From: Cucumibacter marinus DSM 18995 | GTDB taxonomy: Bacteria > Pseudomonadota > Alphaproteobacteria > Rhizobiales > Devosiaceae | Direction: 5' to 3' | Assembly: GCF_000429865.1 (NCBI RefSeq) | Contig: NZ_KE386977.1 | Coordinates: 429,393-493,392, forward strand | Length of the DNA: 64,000 bases | Shown here: positions 24,286-35,403 of the stretch, in pieces | Layout of the letters: every line of letters starts with the position of its first letter | How positions within the stretch are numbered: the first letter of the stretch is position 1 | The notes under the pieces: model-generated | Database searches by the model: none | Told to the model about the DNA's origin: nothing | What the model saw: the letters and a program-made list of their open reading frames with translations, nothing else | Made by a program: the position numbers and the translations under genes

Positions 24286-27200
24286 TCTCCTCGAGATGCG
24301 TGCTGTGCATGTCGAGATATCTTCTCAGCAGCTCTTCATCGCCGATCACGGCACTTGCCCTGGCAACGACCTTCTCGGCGAGCGCTCTCACCTGCTGCCG
24401 CTTTTCCTCTTTGCCGGCCAGCCCATAGACCCTCGAAAGACCCCACAATAACAGGACCGGTTCGACCAGCCCCTGGGTCCCCTGTTCAAGCACGTGATCG
24501 AGCACGCTGTCGGCCAACGCCTCCGCCTCTTCGAGACGCCCCGATTGGGCCATCGCCACAGCCCTGCCCGCATGCGCCTCATGCACATTGGAATGCCCCA
24601 GCGTCTCCCAGACCCGCGCCACCTCGACATAAACGGCCTCCGCCTCGGCCCACCGGCCAAGCGCCACCAGCACGTGACCGACGCGATTGCGCGCCATGCA
24701 GCTCATCCGGGTCAGGCGCAGCCGGCCCAGCACATCCACGCCCCGCTTGCCATAGGCCAGCGCACCCTCGAGATCACCGGCCTTGCGCAGCACCATGCAC
24801 AGATTGGCGCATAACAGTCCGATATCATCCATGGCGCCGATCTCTTCGGCTTCGGCCAGGGCCTCGCGATTATGCGCAAGCGACTCCTCGAGTAACCCGG
24901 CAAACTGTTCGGATAGCGCCAGGTCCAGCAATACGCTGATCCGCCTTTGCCGATGCACCATGGCCTCGACAAGCGCAAGGTTGGAGCGGCCCGTCCGGAT
25001 CGCCAGCGCGTGATCCCCGTGCCGCATGGCAACCAGGGCGAGCGAAAGCCCAAGCTCGAGATCGAGCGCACGAATGCCTTCGTCTTTTGTCACATCTTCT
25101 GCGATTTCGGAGCGCAACGCCTTCAACTCCGCGATGTGCTGTTCGAAATCCCCCCGGAAATGCAGGGCGTTGACATGGGCACGCATCCTTGCCGCATTGA
25201 TCGCAAGCAGCCGGCCGCCGGCCCGACGCGCCACCACTGCCGCCTCTTCGAAATGATGATCCGCTTTTGCCCACAGCCCGTCCTCGGCGAAACGATTGGC
25301 CAGTTGAAGATGGGTTTCCACCGTCAGTTCCGGATCGCTCGACAGCGCCAGCACTCTGAATTGCAAATGCTCCGAACCGGGCAATCCATGAATGGCGCGC
25401 GAAAAATGCCATTGCCGACTGAGCAGCAGCGCAACCAGATCGCCTTGCCCCTCCTCCGTCTCGAAAGCGGCGATGGCGGATCCGAACAGTTCGAACCCGT
25501 CCTGGATCAGGCCAGTCCGGGCCAGCAAGGCTGCAAACTCCGCGGCGCAAAGGGCAATCAGGGGGCCATCCCTTTCGTCGACCGCGCTGATCCAGGCCTT
25601 GCGGATATTGGCCATGTCCGCGAGGGACCCGGCACCCGCGGCAACACGGGTCAGATAGTGCCGTCGATGACGTTGGGCGACCTCGGTGCGGATCGACACA
25701 TCAAGCCTTGTGCCCGCGAATTCCTCGACAAGCGGATGCAGCCCGTAGCGGCCCGCATCGATCCGCTCCAGCAAAGAGTGGCTGCACAATTGCGCCAGGT
25801 CCTCGGGCGTGGCATTCGCCACCGCGGCGGCGGCTTCGCGATGAAAACTGCCGCGGAAAACCGTGAACCGCGCCAGGAGGCGCTGCAAGCCTTGAGGCAA
25901 CAGGCCCCAGGAAAACGAAAGAACCCTGGTCAGGTCATGATGGCGGGATTGAAGTCCGTCTGCCCGGCTTGGCTCGACCCCGACCGACAAGATCAATCCA
26001 TGGATTTCCTCGATCGAAAATTCGCCTGCCCAACTGGCCGCCAGTTCCAGCCCGAGCGGCAGCCCGGCCACCGCATCGCAGATCGCCTGTACGGCGTCGG
26101 GCTCTGCCGGGGGATCGACCCTTAGGCCAAGGCCGTCAAACGCTTCCTCCGCTCGCTCGACAAAGAGCTGCCGCGCAGCGGCACCTCTCAGTCCCTGCAG
26201 CGGATAGACGCGTTCACCCTCGACATTGAGCCGCACGCGCGAAGTGGCGAGCACATGCACGCCTTCAATCTGCAGCAAATGCTGCAGCAGATCCGCCGCC
26301 TGCGGCTGCAGATGCTCCCAATTATCCAGAATGATCAGCACATGGCGGTTGGCGAGATCGGTCATCAGATCGCCGAGCGGGTCCGTTGCCGAGGTCGGCT
26401 GAAGGCCCATGGCCGCGGCGATGGCCAGCGCAATGCGGTCCACAGGCCGGGGATCCTGCCCCAGGATCGGCGCGAGCGACACAAACCACACGCCATCGGG
26501 GAACGCCGCGATGACCTCCTCGCCAACAGCCTGTGCCATTCGTGTCTTGCCGACACCGCCCAGCCCGAGCACGGTTGTCATGCGGTCCCGCAGGATGCGC
26601 CGCGACAGTTCGTCGATCTGTTCGTCGCGCCCGATCAACGGTGTCGGCCGGGCGCCGAGATTGGTTTGCCGCACAGCGCGGCCGGGTCGCTCGCGCAATC
26701 TGCCCGCGAGGCGCTCGGTGTCTTCGTCCGGGGTTGTGCCCAGTTCGTCCGCCAACAGGGCGCGAAGGGCGTCGTACTGGCCAAGGGCCTGGCTTGTCTG
26801 TCCTTGAGCGGCCAGTCCCTGCATCACATGCCGGTGGCTTTGCTCGTTCCAGGGATCGAGGTGGAGATGACGGCGGGCGGTCTCGACCAGCTTCGGCCAA
26901 TTCCCGTTCGCAGCCTGATGTCGTTCAAGCGCAGACAGTGCGTCCGTTGCCAGCCGGTCGAGAGCATCCTGGGTTTCCCGGCGCCAGTCGTCGAATTGCG
27001 GCGCGTCGGCAATCTCGAGCCCTTCGAGAAACCGGCCCCGATAGGCATCAAGCGCATCCTCGAGCCGGTTCCAGTCCGCGCGCTCGGCCTCCCGGGTGAG
27101 GCTGCCATGATGGCGAAACATTGCCGAACAGCTCGCCGCATCCACCTCGAGATCGTCCGCCGCCAGACACACGGTCTGCCGGGTAATGTCGAGGCCGGCA

Positions 27201-27448
27201 TCTTCACCAAGCAAGCGATTGAGGCCTGAGAGTTCGATCCGAAGATTGGTCCGCGCGGCCCGTTCCGGCAATTCGCCCCACAACAGATCCGCCAGTGTCG
27301 CGCGGTTCACAGCCGCACCCGCATGCATCGCCAGATAGGCCAGCAGGGCCCGCGCCTTGGACGAGCGGAAACCGGTCAGCGCCTCCCCGCCAACCCGAAC
27401 CTCGAAACTCCCCAAGACATTGATCTGTACGCACGCCAAGGGCGTCAA
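24266..27448 (-). CDS. Large SARP/BTAD transcriptional regulator with NB-ARC and TPR domains
   Basis: A 1060-residue regulator. An OmpR-type winged helix lies at about 8-100 (SSKARALLAYLAMHAG). It is followed by a BTAD domain at about 105-250. An STAND/NB-ARC-like ATPase has its P-loop GLGGVGKT at 295-302 and Walker B LIILDN at 371-376. Long TPR-type helical repeats run to the C-terminus. This is the AfsR/SARP-like layout of signal-gated activators. Translation probably starts at TTG 27448, behind GGAGAG; no upstream ATG is in frame. It is divergent from the LysE-family exporter and convergent with the kinase gene. Its target is unknown; the neighbouring exporter or sugar operon are natural candidates. 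Confidence 0.85.
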   Translation of the reverse strand: MTPLACVQINVLGSFEVRVGGEALTGFRSSKARALLAYLAMHAGAAVNRATLADLLWGELPERAARTNLRIELSGLNRLLGEDAGLDITRQTVCLAADDLEVDAASCSAMFRHHGSLTREAERADWNRLEDALDAYRGRFLEGLEIADAPQFDDWRRETQDALDRLATDALSALERHQAANGNWPKLVETARRHLHLDPWNEQSHRHVMQGLAAQGQTSQALGQYDALRALLADELGTTPDEDTERLAGRLRERPGRAVRQTNLGARPTPLIGRDEQIDELSRRILRDRMTTVLGLGGVGKTRMAQAVGEEVIAAFPDGVWFVSLAPILGQDPRPVDRIALAIAAAMGLQPTSATDPLGDLMTDLANRHVLIILDNWEHLQPQAADLLQHLLQIEGVHVLATSRVRLNVEGERVYPLQGLRGAAARQLFVERAEEAFDGLGLRVDPPAEPDAVQAICDAVAGLPLGLELAASWAGEFSIEEIHGLILSVGVEPSRADGLQSRHHDLTRVLSFSWGLLPQGLQRLLARFTVFRGSFHREAAAAVANATPEDLAQLCSHSLLERIDAGRYGLHPLVEEFAGTRLDVSIRTEVAQRHRRHYLTRVAAGAGSLADMANIRKAWISAVDERDGPLIALCAAEFAALLARTGLIQDGFELFGSAIAAFETEEGQGDLVALLLSRQWHFSRAIHGLPGSEHLQFRVLALSSDPELTVETHLQLANRFAEDGLWAKADHHFEEAAVVARRAGGRLLAINAARMRAHVNALHFRGDFEQHIAELKALRSEIAEDVTKDEGIRALDLELGLSLALVAMRHGDHALAIRTGRSNLALVEAMVHRQRRISVLLDLALSEQFAGLLEESLAHNREALAEAEEIGAMDDIGLLCANLCMVLRKAGDLEGALAYGKRGVDVLGRLRLTRMSCMARNRVGHVLVALGRWAEAEAVYVEVARVWETLGHSNVHEAHAGRAVAMAQSGRLEEAEALADSVLDHVLEQGTQGLVEPVLLLWGLSRVYGLAGKEEKRQQVRALAEKVVARASAVIGDEELLRRYLDMHSTHLEEINAAAE

Positions 27449-27559
27449 AACTCTCCGTGTCCGCCCCGCACCGCATGCCCTCCCGAGCGTCGCTACGACC
27501 TCGCAACGCTCGAAGTCTAATCAGAACACAACGGAAGGCAACAACACGGGAACAGGGAA

Positions 27560-28204
27560 ATGGCAGACGATCCGCTCTATCAGGCCCTTATCCCGTTCGG
27601 ACATGGCTTCCTGCTCTACATCAGCGTCATCATCGCGCTTGGTCCGCAGAATCTGTTCGTGTTGCGGCAGGGGCTTCGCCGCCGCTTCGTCTTCGTGACA
27701 GCCTTTGTGAGCACCTTTGCCGATGTCATCATAACCACGCTAGCCGTGGGAGGCGCCGGGGCTTTGCTTGCAGGGTCCGACACCTTCGTTTTCGCCATGA
27801 CTCTTGCCGGAGTGGCATTCCTGTTGGGCTTCGGCATGCGGTCCCTGCGCAGCGCCCGCCTTGCGGCCGGCACTGCGGCGTTCGAAGGTATTGAGGGCCC
27901 GGCGTCCGGCTTTGCGGCAGTTCTGGCTGCCGCCTTGGCGTTCGCCTTGCTCAACCCCGGCGCCTATGTCGACACCTTCCTTGTTCTGGGGCCGACCGGC
28001 TGGCAATTCCCGCTCGATCAGCGGGTCTTTTTCCTGATGGGGGCGATCACCGCCGCCGGCACCTGGTTTTTCGGCCTCGCCTATGGCGCAAGATATCTGG
28101 TCAGATTCCTGAAGCGCCCCAACGCCTCAGCCCTTATCGACCGCGCAAGCGGTTGGCTGATGATCGGCATGGCCTTCGTGCTGGCCCACAAGCACCTGAT
28201 CTGA
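27560..28204 (+). CDS. LysE/ArgO-family amino acid exporter
   Basis: A 214-residue inner-membrane protein with six hydrophobic segments. The family signature IALGPQNLFVLRQGLRR is at about 25-41 and a conserved ALLNPGAYVDTF at about 132-143. It matches the LysE/ArgO branch, which exports basic amino acids, by its GPQN and NP motifs. Start ATG 27560 follows AGGGAA. It is divergent from the SARP regulator, with 111 bp between, and may be its target. No link to the sugar operons is visible. Confidence 0.85.
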   Translation: MADDPLYQALIPFGHGFLLYISVIIALGPQNLFVLRQGLRRRFVFVTAFVSTFADVIITTLAVGGAGALLAGSDTFVFAMTLAGVAFLLGFGMRSLRSARLAAGTAAFEGIEGPASGFAAVLAAALAFALLNPGAYVDTFLVLGPTGWQFPLDQRVFFLMGAITAAGTWFFGLAYGARYLVRFLKRPNASALIDRASGWLMIGMAFVLAHKHLI

Positions 28205-28229
28205 TCGCAGGAAAGGAAAGCCGCGGCGT

Positions 28230-29129
28230 TTAGCCCCGAAAGTAGTTTTCGGGCATGCCTGCGACCTCGGCATCCATCACGAAAACCCTTCCGGCGTCGG
28301 GGCATTCGGCGAGGGCAGCATCGTCCAGACCGAACCGGCCGGACGTGACGACGAGGGTCTTGAGATCGTCACCGGCAAAGGTACAGGCGGTCGGGTTTTG
28401 CGCGGGCACCGCAATCTCACGGTCGATCCTGCCGTCAGGTGTGATGCGCAAAACCTTCCCGGCGCCGAACCGCGCGTTCCATAGGCACCCTTCCGAATCC
28501 ATACCCGATCCGTCGGGCAGTCCCGGCCCGCCTTCGAGCAGAACCCGGCGGTTTGAGACTCGGCCTTCCGCATCATCGTAGTCGTAAACCCAGATGACAT
28601 TGCGCAACGTGTCGGCGAAATAGAATGACTGGCGGTCGGGCGACCACGCCATGGTGTTGGGAATACCGAACTCCGCCTCCGAAAATATTGCCGGTTCGTC
28701 ACCCGGACCAACCCGGAACAACCGGCCGCAATGGTTCTGCATCTCGCGGGCGGTGTTATCCGGGTTGAGATTGTTTTCCATGCTGGCAACCCAGAATCGG
28801 CCCTGGGGGTCGCATTTGCCTTCATTGAGCCGCATCGCGGGGTCGGTCTCCGGCCGGGCGAGAAACCGCACCGCCCCGGTCTCGAACTCGAACACCGCCA
28901 CACCGGCACCGAAGGACACGACCGCCTGCCCATCGTGATCGGCATCGAGGGCAATCGCCGTCGGCCAGTCTTTCGTCGCCCAATGGCGCTCCTGACCGCT
29001 CGACAGATTGCGAGACTTGATCTTGCGGCCGACGATATCGACCCAGAACAATTGCCCGCTCGGCGCATCCCAGAACGGGCTTTCGCCCACAAGGTCCGGC
29101 TCATTCGATATGGCTTTGAGGTTGGTCAT
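28230..29129 (-). CDS. SMP-30/gluconolactonase-family lactonase 1
   Basis: A 299-residue six-bladed beta-propeller. The metal ligand Glu16 is in GESPFWD; the family elements LNEGKCDPQGRFW, GIPNTMAWSPD and LPDGSGMDSEG follow, supplying the Asn and Asp ligands. These calcium or zinc enzymes hydrolyse sugar lactones to aldonates. Its start overlaps the GntR gene stop by 4 bases (ATGA). As last gene of the SDR-dehydratase-ABC operon, it would open the lactone produced by the SDR at 35404, giving the acid used by the glucarate-dehydratase-like enzyme. A related lactonase is at 59136. Confidence 0.87.
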   Translation of the reverse strand: MTNLKAISNEPDLVGESPFWDAPSGQLFWVDIVGRKIKSRNLSSGQERHWATKDWPTAIALDADHDGQAVVSFGAGVAVFEFETGAVRFLARPETDPAMRLNEGKCDPQGRFWVASMENNLNPDNTAREMQNHCGRLFRVGPGDEPAIFSEAEFGIPNTMAWSPDRQSFYFADTLRNVIWVYDYDDAEGRVSNRRVLLEGGPGLPDGSGMDSEGCLWNARFGAGKVLRITPDGRIDREIAVPAQNPTACTFAGDDLKTLVVTSGRFGLDDAALAECPDAGRVFVMDAEVAGMPENYFRG

Positions 29130-29854
29130 GATGCCACCGCCCCCTGGTTGGAAGTTCGGCGGGTTCCGCCCTCGAAATAGTCCGGATGAAGCGCCATCGC
29201 CCTGTCGACATAGGCGAAGATCCTGCGCAGATGCCGCAACAGCAAACGCTCGGCTTCAAACGCATCGTCAGTCTCGATGGCGTCAACAATGTCCTGGTGC
29301 TGCGTAATCACCCCACCGAGGTCCTCGACACCGGCAATCACCAGCACGCGGAAGCGGTCCATATGCATCTTGACCCGCCTGATCTCCTCGATCACCGCCG
29401 GCAGACGGGCATATTTCGCAAGAAGACCATGAAAGGCGTCGTCCGATCCGTAAAAGCGGTCCTGGTCGCCCATCTCCACAAAAGCACGTTGCAGTGTGAT
29501 CTCGTTGCGCAGTTCGCGAATGGCCTGCCCTCGATCGGGATGCTCGAACACCCGTCGCAAGAGCGCGATTTCGATAGCCTCGCGCATGAATTGCGACTTC
29601 TCAAGATCGGTAATGCGCAAAGGCGAAACGAAGGTTCCGCGTTGCGGCAGAATATCCACAAACCTGTGTTCGGCCAGCCGCGCCAGCGCCTCGCGAACCG
29701 GGGTCCGGCTGACATCGAGGCTTTCGGCGATCAGTTTCTCGGAAAGCATCTGGAACGGCGCCAGATCGAATCGCAGGATCCGCTCGTACAGATGCGCATA
29801 GATCTGCTCGAACAACGGCGTCGACTTGTCAAAGACAGGGACACCGGGATCCAC
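29126..29854 (-). CDS. GntR-family regulator, FCD type (1)
   Basis: A 242-residue FadR-subfamily regulator. The winged HTH at about 15-80 reads MLSEKLIAESLDVSRTPVRE and an FCD domain follows at about 85-220, with FHGLLAKYA and QHQDIVDAI around the expected metal-binding His/Asp positions. No ATG fits. The GTG at 29854, next to CGGAGG, is preferred; a TTG overlapping the permease stop is an alternative. It lies within the operon it probably controls, downstream of the permeases. It is a close paralogue of the regulator at 39399, with almost identical recognition-helix sequence (VSRTPxREAL), so both may read the CTAssAT operators at 36194, 39087, 44274 and 48400. Confidence 0.83.
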   Translation of the reverse strand: MDPGVPVFDKSTPLFEQIYAHLYERILRFDLAPFQMLSEKLIAESLDVSRTPVREALARLAEHRFVDILPQRGTFVSPLRITDLEKSQFMREAIEIALLRRVFEHPDRGQAIRELRNEITLQRAFVEMGDQDRFYGSDDAFHGLLAKYARLPAVIEEIRRVKMHMDRFRVLVIAGVEDLGGVITQHQDIVDAIETDDAFEAERLLLRHLRRIFAYVDRAMALHPDYFEGGTRRTSNQGAVAS

Positions 29855-29877
29855 CCTCCGATTTGGATGAAGGCTGG

Positions 29878-30759
29878 TCAAAGGCTCGTCACCCGCATGC
29901 CCTCCATGAAATGGCGGCGCAAAACAAAGAACAGGATGATCGATGGCAGGCTGGCGATCAGCGCGGCGGTCAGCACGATGTTGGGTCCCGCCGAGGCATA
30001 ACTGCCCTGAAAGACCTGAAGGGCGTTCATGATCGAACGTGTCTCGGGCCGGTTTCCGAGGACCGTGGAGAACAGAAGGTCGTTCCAGATCCAGGTGAAC
30101 TGCAGCAGGAAGGTCGCCGTCATCGGCCCCCAGGCATTGGGCAGGATGATCCTGAGAAAGACGGTGAATTCGCTCGCCCCGTCCATCCGGGCGGCCTCGT
30201 CCATCTCGCGAGAGAGACCGTTCATGAAATTCTTGAGAACCAGGGTCGGGAACGGGATGCAGATCGCCGTGTAGAACAGGATCATGCCGAAATGCGTGTT
30301 GAGGATCCCCCAGTCCTGATAGAAGAAGAAGAGCGGGATCAGATACATCTGGAACGGGAAGACCGTTCCCGCAAAAATCACCATGAACCACAGATTCTTG
30401 CGCCGGAAATCCAGCCGGGTCAGGCCATAGGCCGCCATCGCCGCGAAGAACACGGCGAGCCCGGCCCCGACCAGACCGTAAAAGGCCGAGTTGAGCATGC
30501 CGAAGCCCATCTTGGCCTGTGTCCAGGCCTCGACCGCATTGCCAACGATCGGCCAAAGGCCGTCCGGCAGCGCCAGCGGCGCCTTCGCCGCATATTCCTG
30601 CTGGGTCTTGAAGACCGAAATCGCCAGGTAATAGAACGGGATCAACCAGATCAGCGAGATCAGGAAGGCGACCGCGAGGGTCCACCATTTGGACTGTTGC
30701 AGCCGGCGTTCGCGCCGGGCAATGGCATCAAAATCAAGGGTATCGAGAGCAACGGTCAT
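29878..30759 (-). CDS. Sugar-type ABC transporter permease (MalG-like)
   Basis: A 293-residue inner-membrane permease. The first helix is at about 25-45, and the EAA loop reads MDEAARMDGASEFTVFLRII. The C-terminus FVLRRHFMEGMRVTSL is a slightly atypical MalG-family ending. It forms the channel with the gene at 30772 in the complete importer of the minus-strand operon. Its start lies 12 bp after that gene's stop. Confidence 0.88.
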   Translation of the reverse strand: MTVALDTLDFDAIARRERRLQQSKWWTLAVAFLISLIWLIPFYYLAISVFKTQQEYAAKAPLALPDGLWPIVGNAVEAWTQAKMGFGMLNSAFYGLVGAGLAVFFAAMAAYGLTRLDFRRKNLWFMVIFAGTVFPFQMYLIPLFFFYQDWGILNTHFGMILFYTAICIPFPTLVLKNFMNGLSREMDEAARMDGASEFTVFLRIILPNAWGPMTATFLLQFTWIWNDLLFSTVLGNRPETRSIMNALQVFQGSYASAGPNIVLTAALIASLPSIILFFVLRRHFMEGMRVTSL

Positions 30760-30771
30760 GGCTTGGTCTTC

Positions 30772-31725
30772 CTATCGCGTCATCTTGTCGACGCGCTGCT
30801 GAAGCACGGCCTGGATCCAGGTCACACACAGGACCACGAGACCGATCACCACGGCGACCGCCGAGCCATAGGCCCAGGCCCCCTTCTGGAACGCTTCGAA
30901 ATACATGTAGACAGTGAGCGACAGACTGCGCTGGCCGGGATAGCTGATGCCCATCACCCAGAGCAGATCGAACACGGTGAAACCGGCCAGCACGGAAAGA
31001 ATGGTGACCATCACAAGGGTCGGCAGCAGGAGCGGCAGGACAATGTGCTGGAACACCTGCACCTTGCTGGCGCCGTCGATCTTGGCCGCTTCGAGCGGGT
31101 CCTTGGGGATGGCACTGAGGCCGAGCAGCACGAGAACCATGACTAGGCCGACCGTCTGCCAGACAAAGGTGGCGATGATCGCCGGGGTCACCGTGGCGCT
31201 GTCATAGAGCCAGCCAATATCGACCGGGTCGCCCGAAAAGACCGACAGGCCGCGATTGAGCAGGCCGTCGGGCGCATAAACATAGTACCAGATCACGCCA
31301 ACGGCGGTCGGTGCCAGAATGCGCGGAATGAAGATGATGTTCTTGAAGGTGTTTTCGAACCGCACGCCCCTGAACAGGAGCGCCATGGCCAGCCCGATCA
31401 GGATCGGGAACACGATCGAGGCGACAACCCAGATGGCGGTGTTGAACAGCGCCTCGCCGAAAAACGGGTTCGAGAGCATGCGGGCGTAGTTCTCGACACC
31501 CGCGAATTCGTCGATGCCGCTGAATTTGCGCCAGCGCGTGAAGCCCAGATAGATGTTGTACACCACCGGCACCAGAAGCAGGACACCGACCAGCAACAGG
31601 GCCGGCGACATGAATGCGAGCGCGACAAGGAAGTTCCGTCCCTGGCGTCGCCGATCGCGGCGTTCGACCGCCTTGAGGTCGATCCGTTTCAACAACTCTG
31701 CGTCTGAATGCTCGCGGCCGTTCAC
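30772..31725 (-). CDS. Sugar-type ABC transporter permease (MalF-like)
   Basis: A 317-residue inner-membrane permease. A long basic cytoplasmic N-terminus (about 1-28) precedes the first helix (about 30-55), and the EAA loop is LEAAKIDGASKVQVFQHIVL. It follows the binding-protein gene by 58 bp and precedes the second permease. It shares the ATPase at 33013. Confidence 0.88.
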   Translation of the reverse strand: MNGREHSDAELLKRIDLKAVERRDRRRQGRNFLVALAFMSPALLLVGVLLLVPVVYNIYLGFTRWRKFSGIDEFAGVENYARMLSNPFFGEALFNTAIWVVASIVFPILIGLAMALLFRGVRFENTFKNIIFIPRILAPTAVGVIWYYVYAPDGLLNRGLSVFSGDPVDIGWLYDSATVTPAIIATFVWQTVGLVMVLVLLGLSAIPKDPLEAAKIDGASKVQVFQHIVLPLLLPTLVMVTILSVLAGFTVFDLLWVMGISYPGQRSLSLTVYMYFEAFQKGAWAYGSAVAVVIGLVVLCVTWIQAVLQQRVDKMTR

Positions 31726-31783
31726 TGGTTACCCTTTCGCGATTGGCGGGTGGACGGGGCGCGTGCGCCCCGCCCGTATTGGC

Positions 31784-33012
31784 TTACTGGTCAGCCCAGT
31801 ATTCGGCGTTGAGGGCCTGCATGCGGGCCATCACGTCTTCTGCCGTGTCCATGGTCGGGTCGAGCATGAACCGGTTCAGTTCGGCGACGAACTCACCCTG
31901 CAGATCCGGCGGGGTTGCTTCCCACCAGCGGTTGTAGGTGGCGGTGCCGGCCTCGGTCATGTCCGAATTGATCTTGGCGATGATCGGGTTCGGCGCATCC
32001 GCCTTGAGGTTGCCCATATAGTTGCCCGACGCTTCGGCCCAGGCATTGGCACCGTCGACCGAGGAGAAGAACTTGAGGGCCGCCATCACGTCCGGATTGT
32101 CCTTCGCGGCCGCGGAGATCACCACCGGGCCACCTTCCACGATCACCGCAGACGGTGCGTCCGGATCGACATTGGGGACGATGAAGGCACCAAGGTCGGA
32201 TGTTTCGAGACCGGATGCGGCGAGCGAGCCGACAACCCATTCACCCATCAGATACATCGCCGCAGAACCGCCGGCGAAGTCCTCGATTTCCTCATTCGAA
32301 CGCGGGTCGGTGAAATAACCCTTGTCATACATGTCCACCCACATCTCGAAGGCGCGGCGGACAGGCTCGCTGTCATAGGCGACCGTGCCGTTGTGAAGAC
32401 CGAGATAGGCTTCGGGATCGGTCCGCAGCATCAGTTCCTGGAACCAGATGAAACCGCGCCAGCCTTCGTGAACGGTCGCGTTGAACGGGGTATGGCCTGC
32501 GGCCTTCACCGTTTCGGCAGCCGCCATCAGCTCGTCCCAGGTGGTGGGTTCTTCAATGCCGAGCTCGGCGAACAGGGGCTTGTTATAAAGCATCACCCAG
32601 CGCGCCAGAAGCAGCGGCACTGCGTAGATATCACCGTCGACCGTGAACAGATCAGCGGCGCTTTCGGCATATTCACCGCTGGCGACCATGTCGGCCCACA
32701 CATCGTTGAGCTTGGCGATCTTGCCGGTCTGGGTGAGCTCGGTGAAGGTCTGGCCGGTCCACCAGGTGAACATCTGCGGCGCGTCACCACTGGCGATCGA
32801 GGCCTGGATGAAGGCCTTGTACTGTTCCGCCGTGGCATAGGGGTTCTCGACGATGCGGACCCCGGTCGCTTCCGCGGACGCGTCACCGACCGCCTGAAGC
32901 TGTTCTGACCAGAAGCCCTTGTCGTGATAAAGCTGGACGTCGTCCGCTGTGGCGACGCCCGCGATCATGGTGGCGCCAAGCACCCCCGCGATCACTGAAC
33001 GAACGTATTTGT

Positions 33013-33016
<4 letters not shown>
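31784..33016 (-). CDS. ABC transporter extracellular solute-binding protein
   Basis: A 410-residue family-1 binding protein. A signal peptide at about 1-24 ends GVATA, and mature DDVQLYHDKGFW follows. The ATG at 33016 overlaps the ATPase stop by 4 bases (ATGA) behind GGAGGAG, an unusual order with the ATPase upstream of the binding protein. The aromatic-rich ligand region (MFTWWTG, WRGFIWFQ) suits a sugar ligand. In this operon the cargo is probably the glycoside or sugar oxidised by the neighbouring SDR and dehydratase. Confidence 0.88.
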
Positions 33017-34151
<1,135 letters not shown>

Positions 34152-34152
<1 letters not shown>

Positions 34153-35399
34153 TAGCCCTGCCCTCCTTCCGTGTGAGGCATAGCTTTGACCTTCGGGTCC
34201 GCGTACCTGAATTCTGGAATGATCGAATACCAGTCCGGACGGGCGGGATCCCTGTCATAGGGATAGCCCCCGACCTCCTTGAAGTATTCCGCGTAGCGGG
34301 CGAGCTTGTCGCGATCCACCTCGACGCCGAGCCCGGGACCGGTCGGCACGGCGATCTTGCCGTCCACATAGGGCAGCTTGCCGCCGACGAGAATATCGTC
34401 CGTGAGGTGATGATAGTGCGCGTCGGCCGCGAAATTGAGGTTCGGCAGCGCCGCGCCGAGATGCAGCATGGAAGCCAGCTGGATACCCAGCTCGCCCGAC
34501 GAGTGCACGGCTGCGGAATACTGGAAGGTTTCAAGAACCGTGCCGGCCTTGTGGGCCTGGCGCAAACCGCCCCAGAAAGTGGTGTCCAGCAAAACCACAT
34601 CGACGCAATTGTGCAGGATCGACTGCGCCAGCTGTTCGAAATTCACAACGACCGTATTGGTGGCCGTGGGGATATTGATCGCCTCACGCACCCGGCGCAT
34701 GCCCTCCAGCCCCCAGGTCGGGTCTTCGAAATAGTCGTTGTTGAGGGATTCGATGGCCTTGGCGACACGGATGCTCTGTTCGACCGACCAGACGGCATTC
34801 GGATCGAGCCGGAGGCGATCCTCTGGAAAGGCTTCTGCCAGCGCAAACATCACCTCGATGTCGCGATCGGGCTCGAAATGCCCGCCCTTGAGCTTGTGAA
34901 CCCTGAAGCCGTGCTTCTGTTTCAGATCGCGGGCATGGTCCACGATCTCCGCCGGCGAGGTCTCACCGCCCCGGCCGTCCTGCTCATAGCGGTAGAACAG
35001 ATAGCTCGCGAACTCGACCTCGTCGCGGATCGACCCGCCAAGCAGGTCGCAGGCGCGAATGCCGAGCCGCTTGCCGGCCAGATCGATACAGGCCATTTCG
35101 ATCGCCGCGTGCAGCTGCATGCGATTATTGTAGAGCGAGGCCGTCGGCCCCATGATCTTCCAGCGCATCTGCTCGAGCTGAAGCGGATCGTGACCCTTCA
35201 GATAAGGCAAAAGCGCCAGCACGGCGGCCTCGGCGGATTCGCCGCCTCCGCCCAGTTCCCCGAATCCCGACCGTCCTTCATCGTCGATCACTTCCACGAC
35301 GGTGCGCACGAAGCGCCCCCAATGCGCGCCCGCGCCGTGGCGCAGGGGCGCCTCGAGCGGAACCGCTACCGTTGTGGCCTTGATGTCGGCAATGCCCAT
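34152..35399 (-). CDS. Enolase-superfamily sugar-acid dehydratase, glucarate-dehydratase-like (1)
   Basis: A 415-residue enolase-superfamily enzyme. The K-x-K pair Lys169/Lys171 (HKLKGG), metal ligands Asp199 (RLDPN) and Glu225 (YFEDP), Asn248, and the Asp272/His299 dyad are spaced as in D-glucarate dehydratase. Such enzymes dehydrate an aldonate or aldarate to its 2-keto-3-deoxy form in the cytosol. The ATG at 35399 follows AAGGATTGAG, which itself overlaps the SDR stop. Neighbours (sugar SDR, lactonase, importer) favour an aldonate substrate rather than glucarate. A very similar second copy is at 43008; they probably differ in stereochemical preference. Confidence 0.87.
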
Positions 35400-35403
35400 A
35401 AAC

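Noticed and set aside
29126-30688. A 520-residue frame joining the GntR regulator to upstream sequence
   Set aside because: The upstream 278 codons are an out-of-frame reading of the permease gene; the regulator starts at about 29854.
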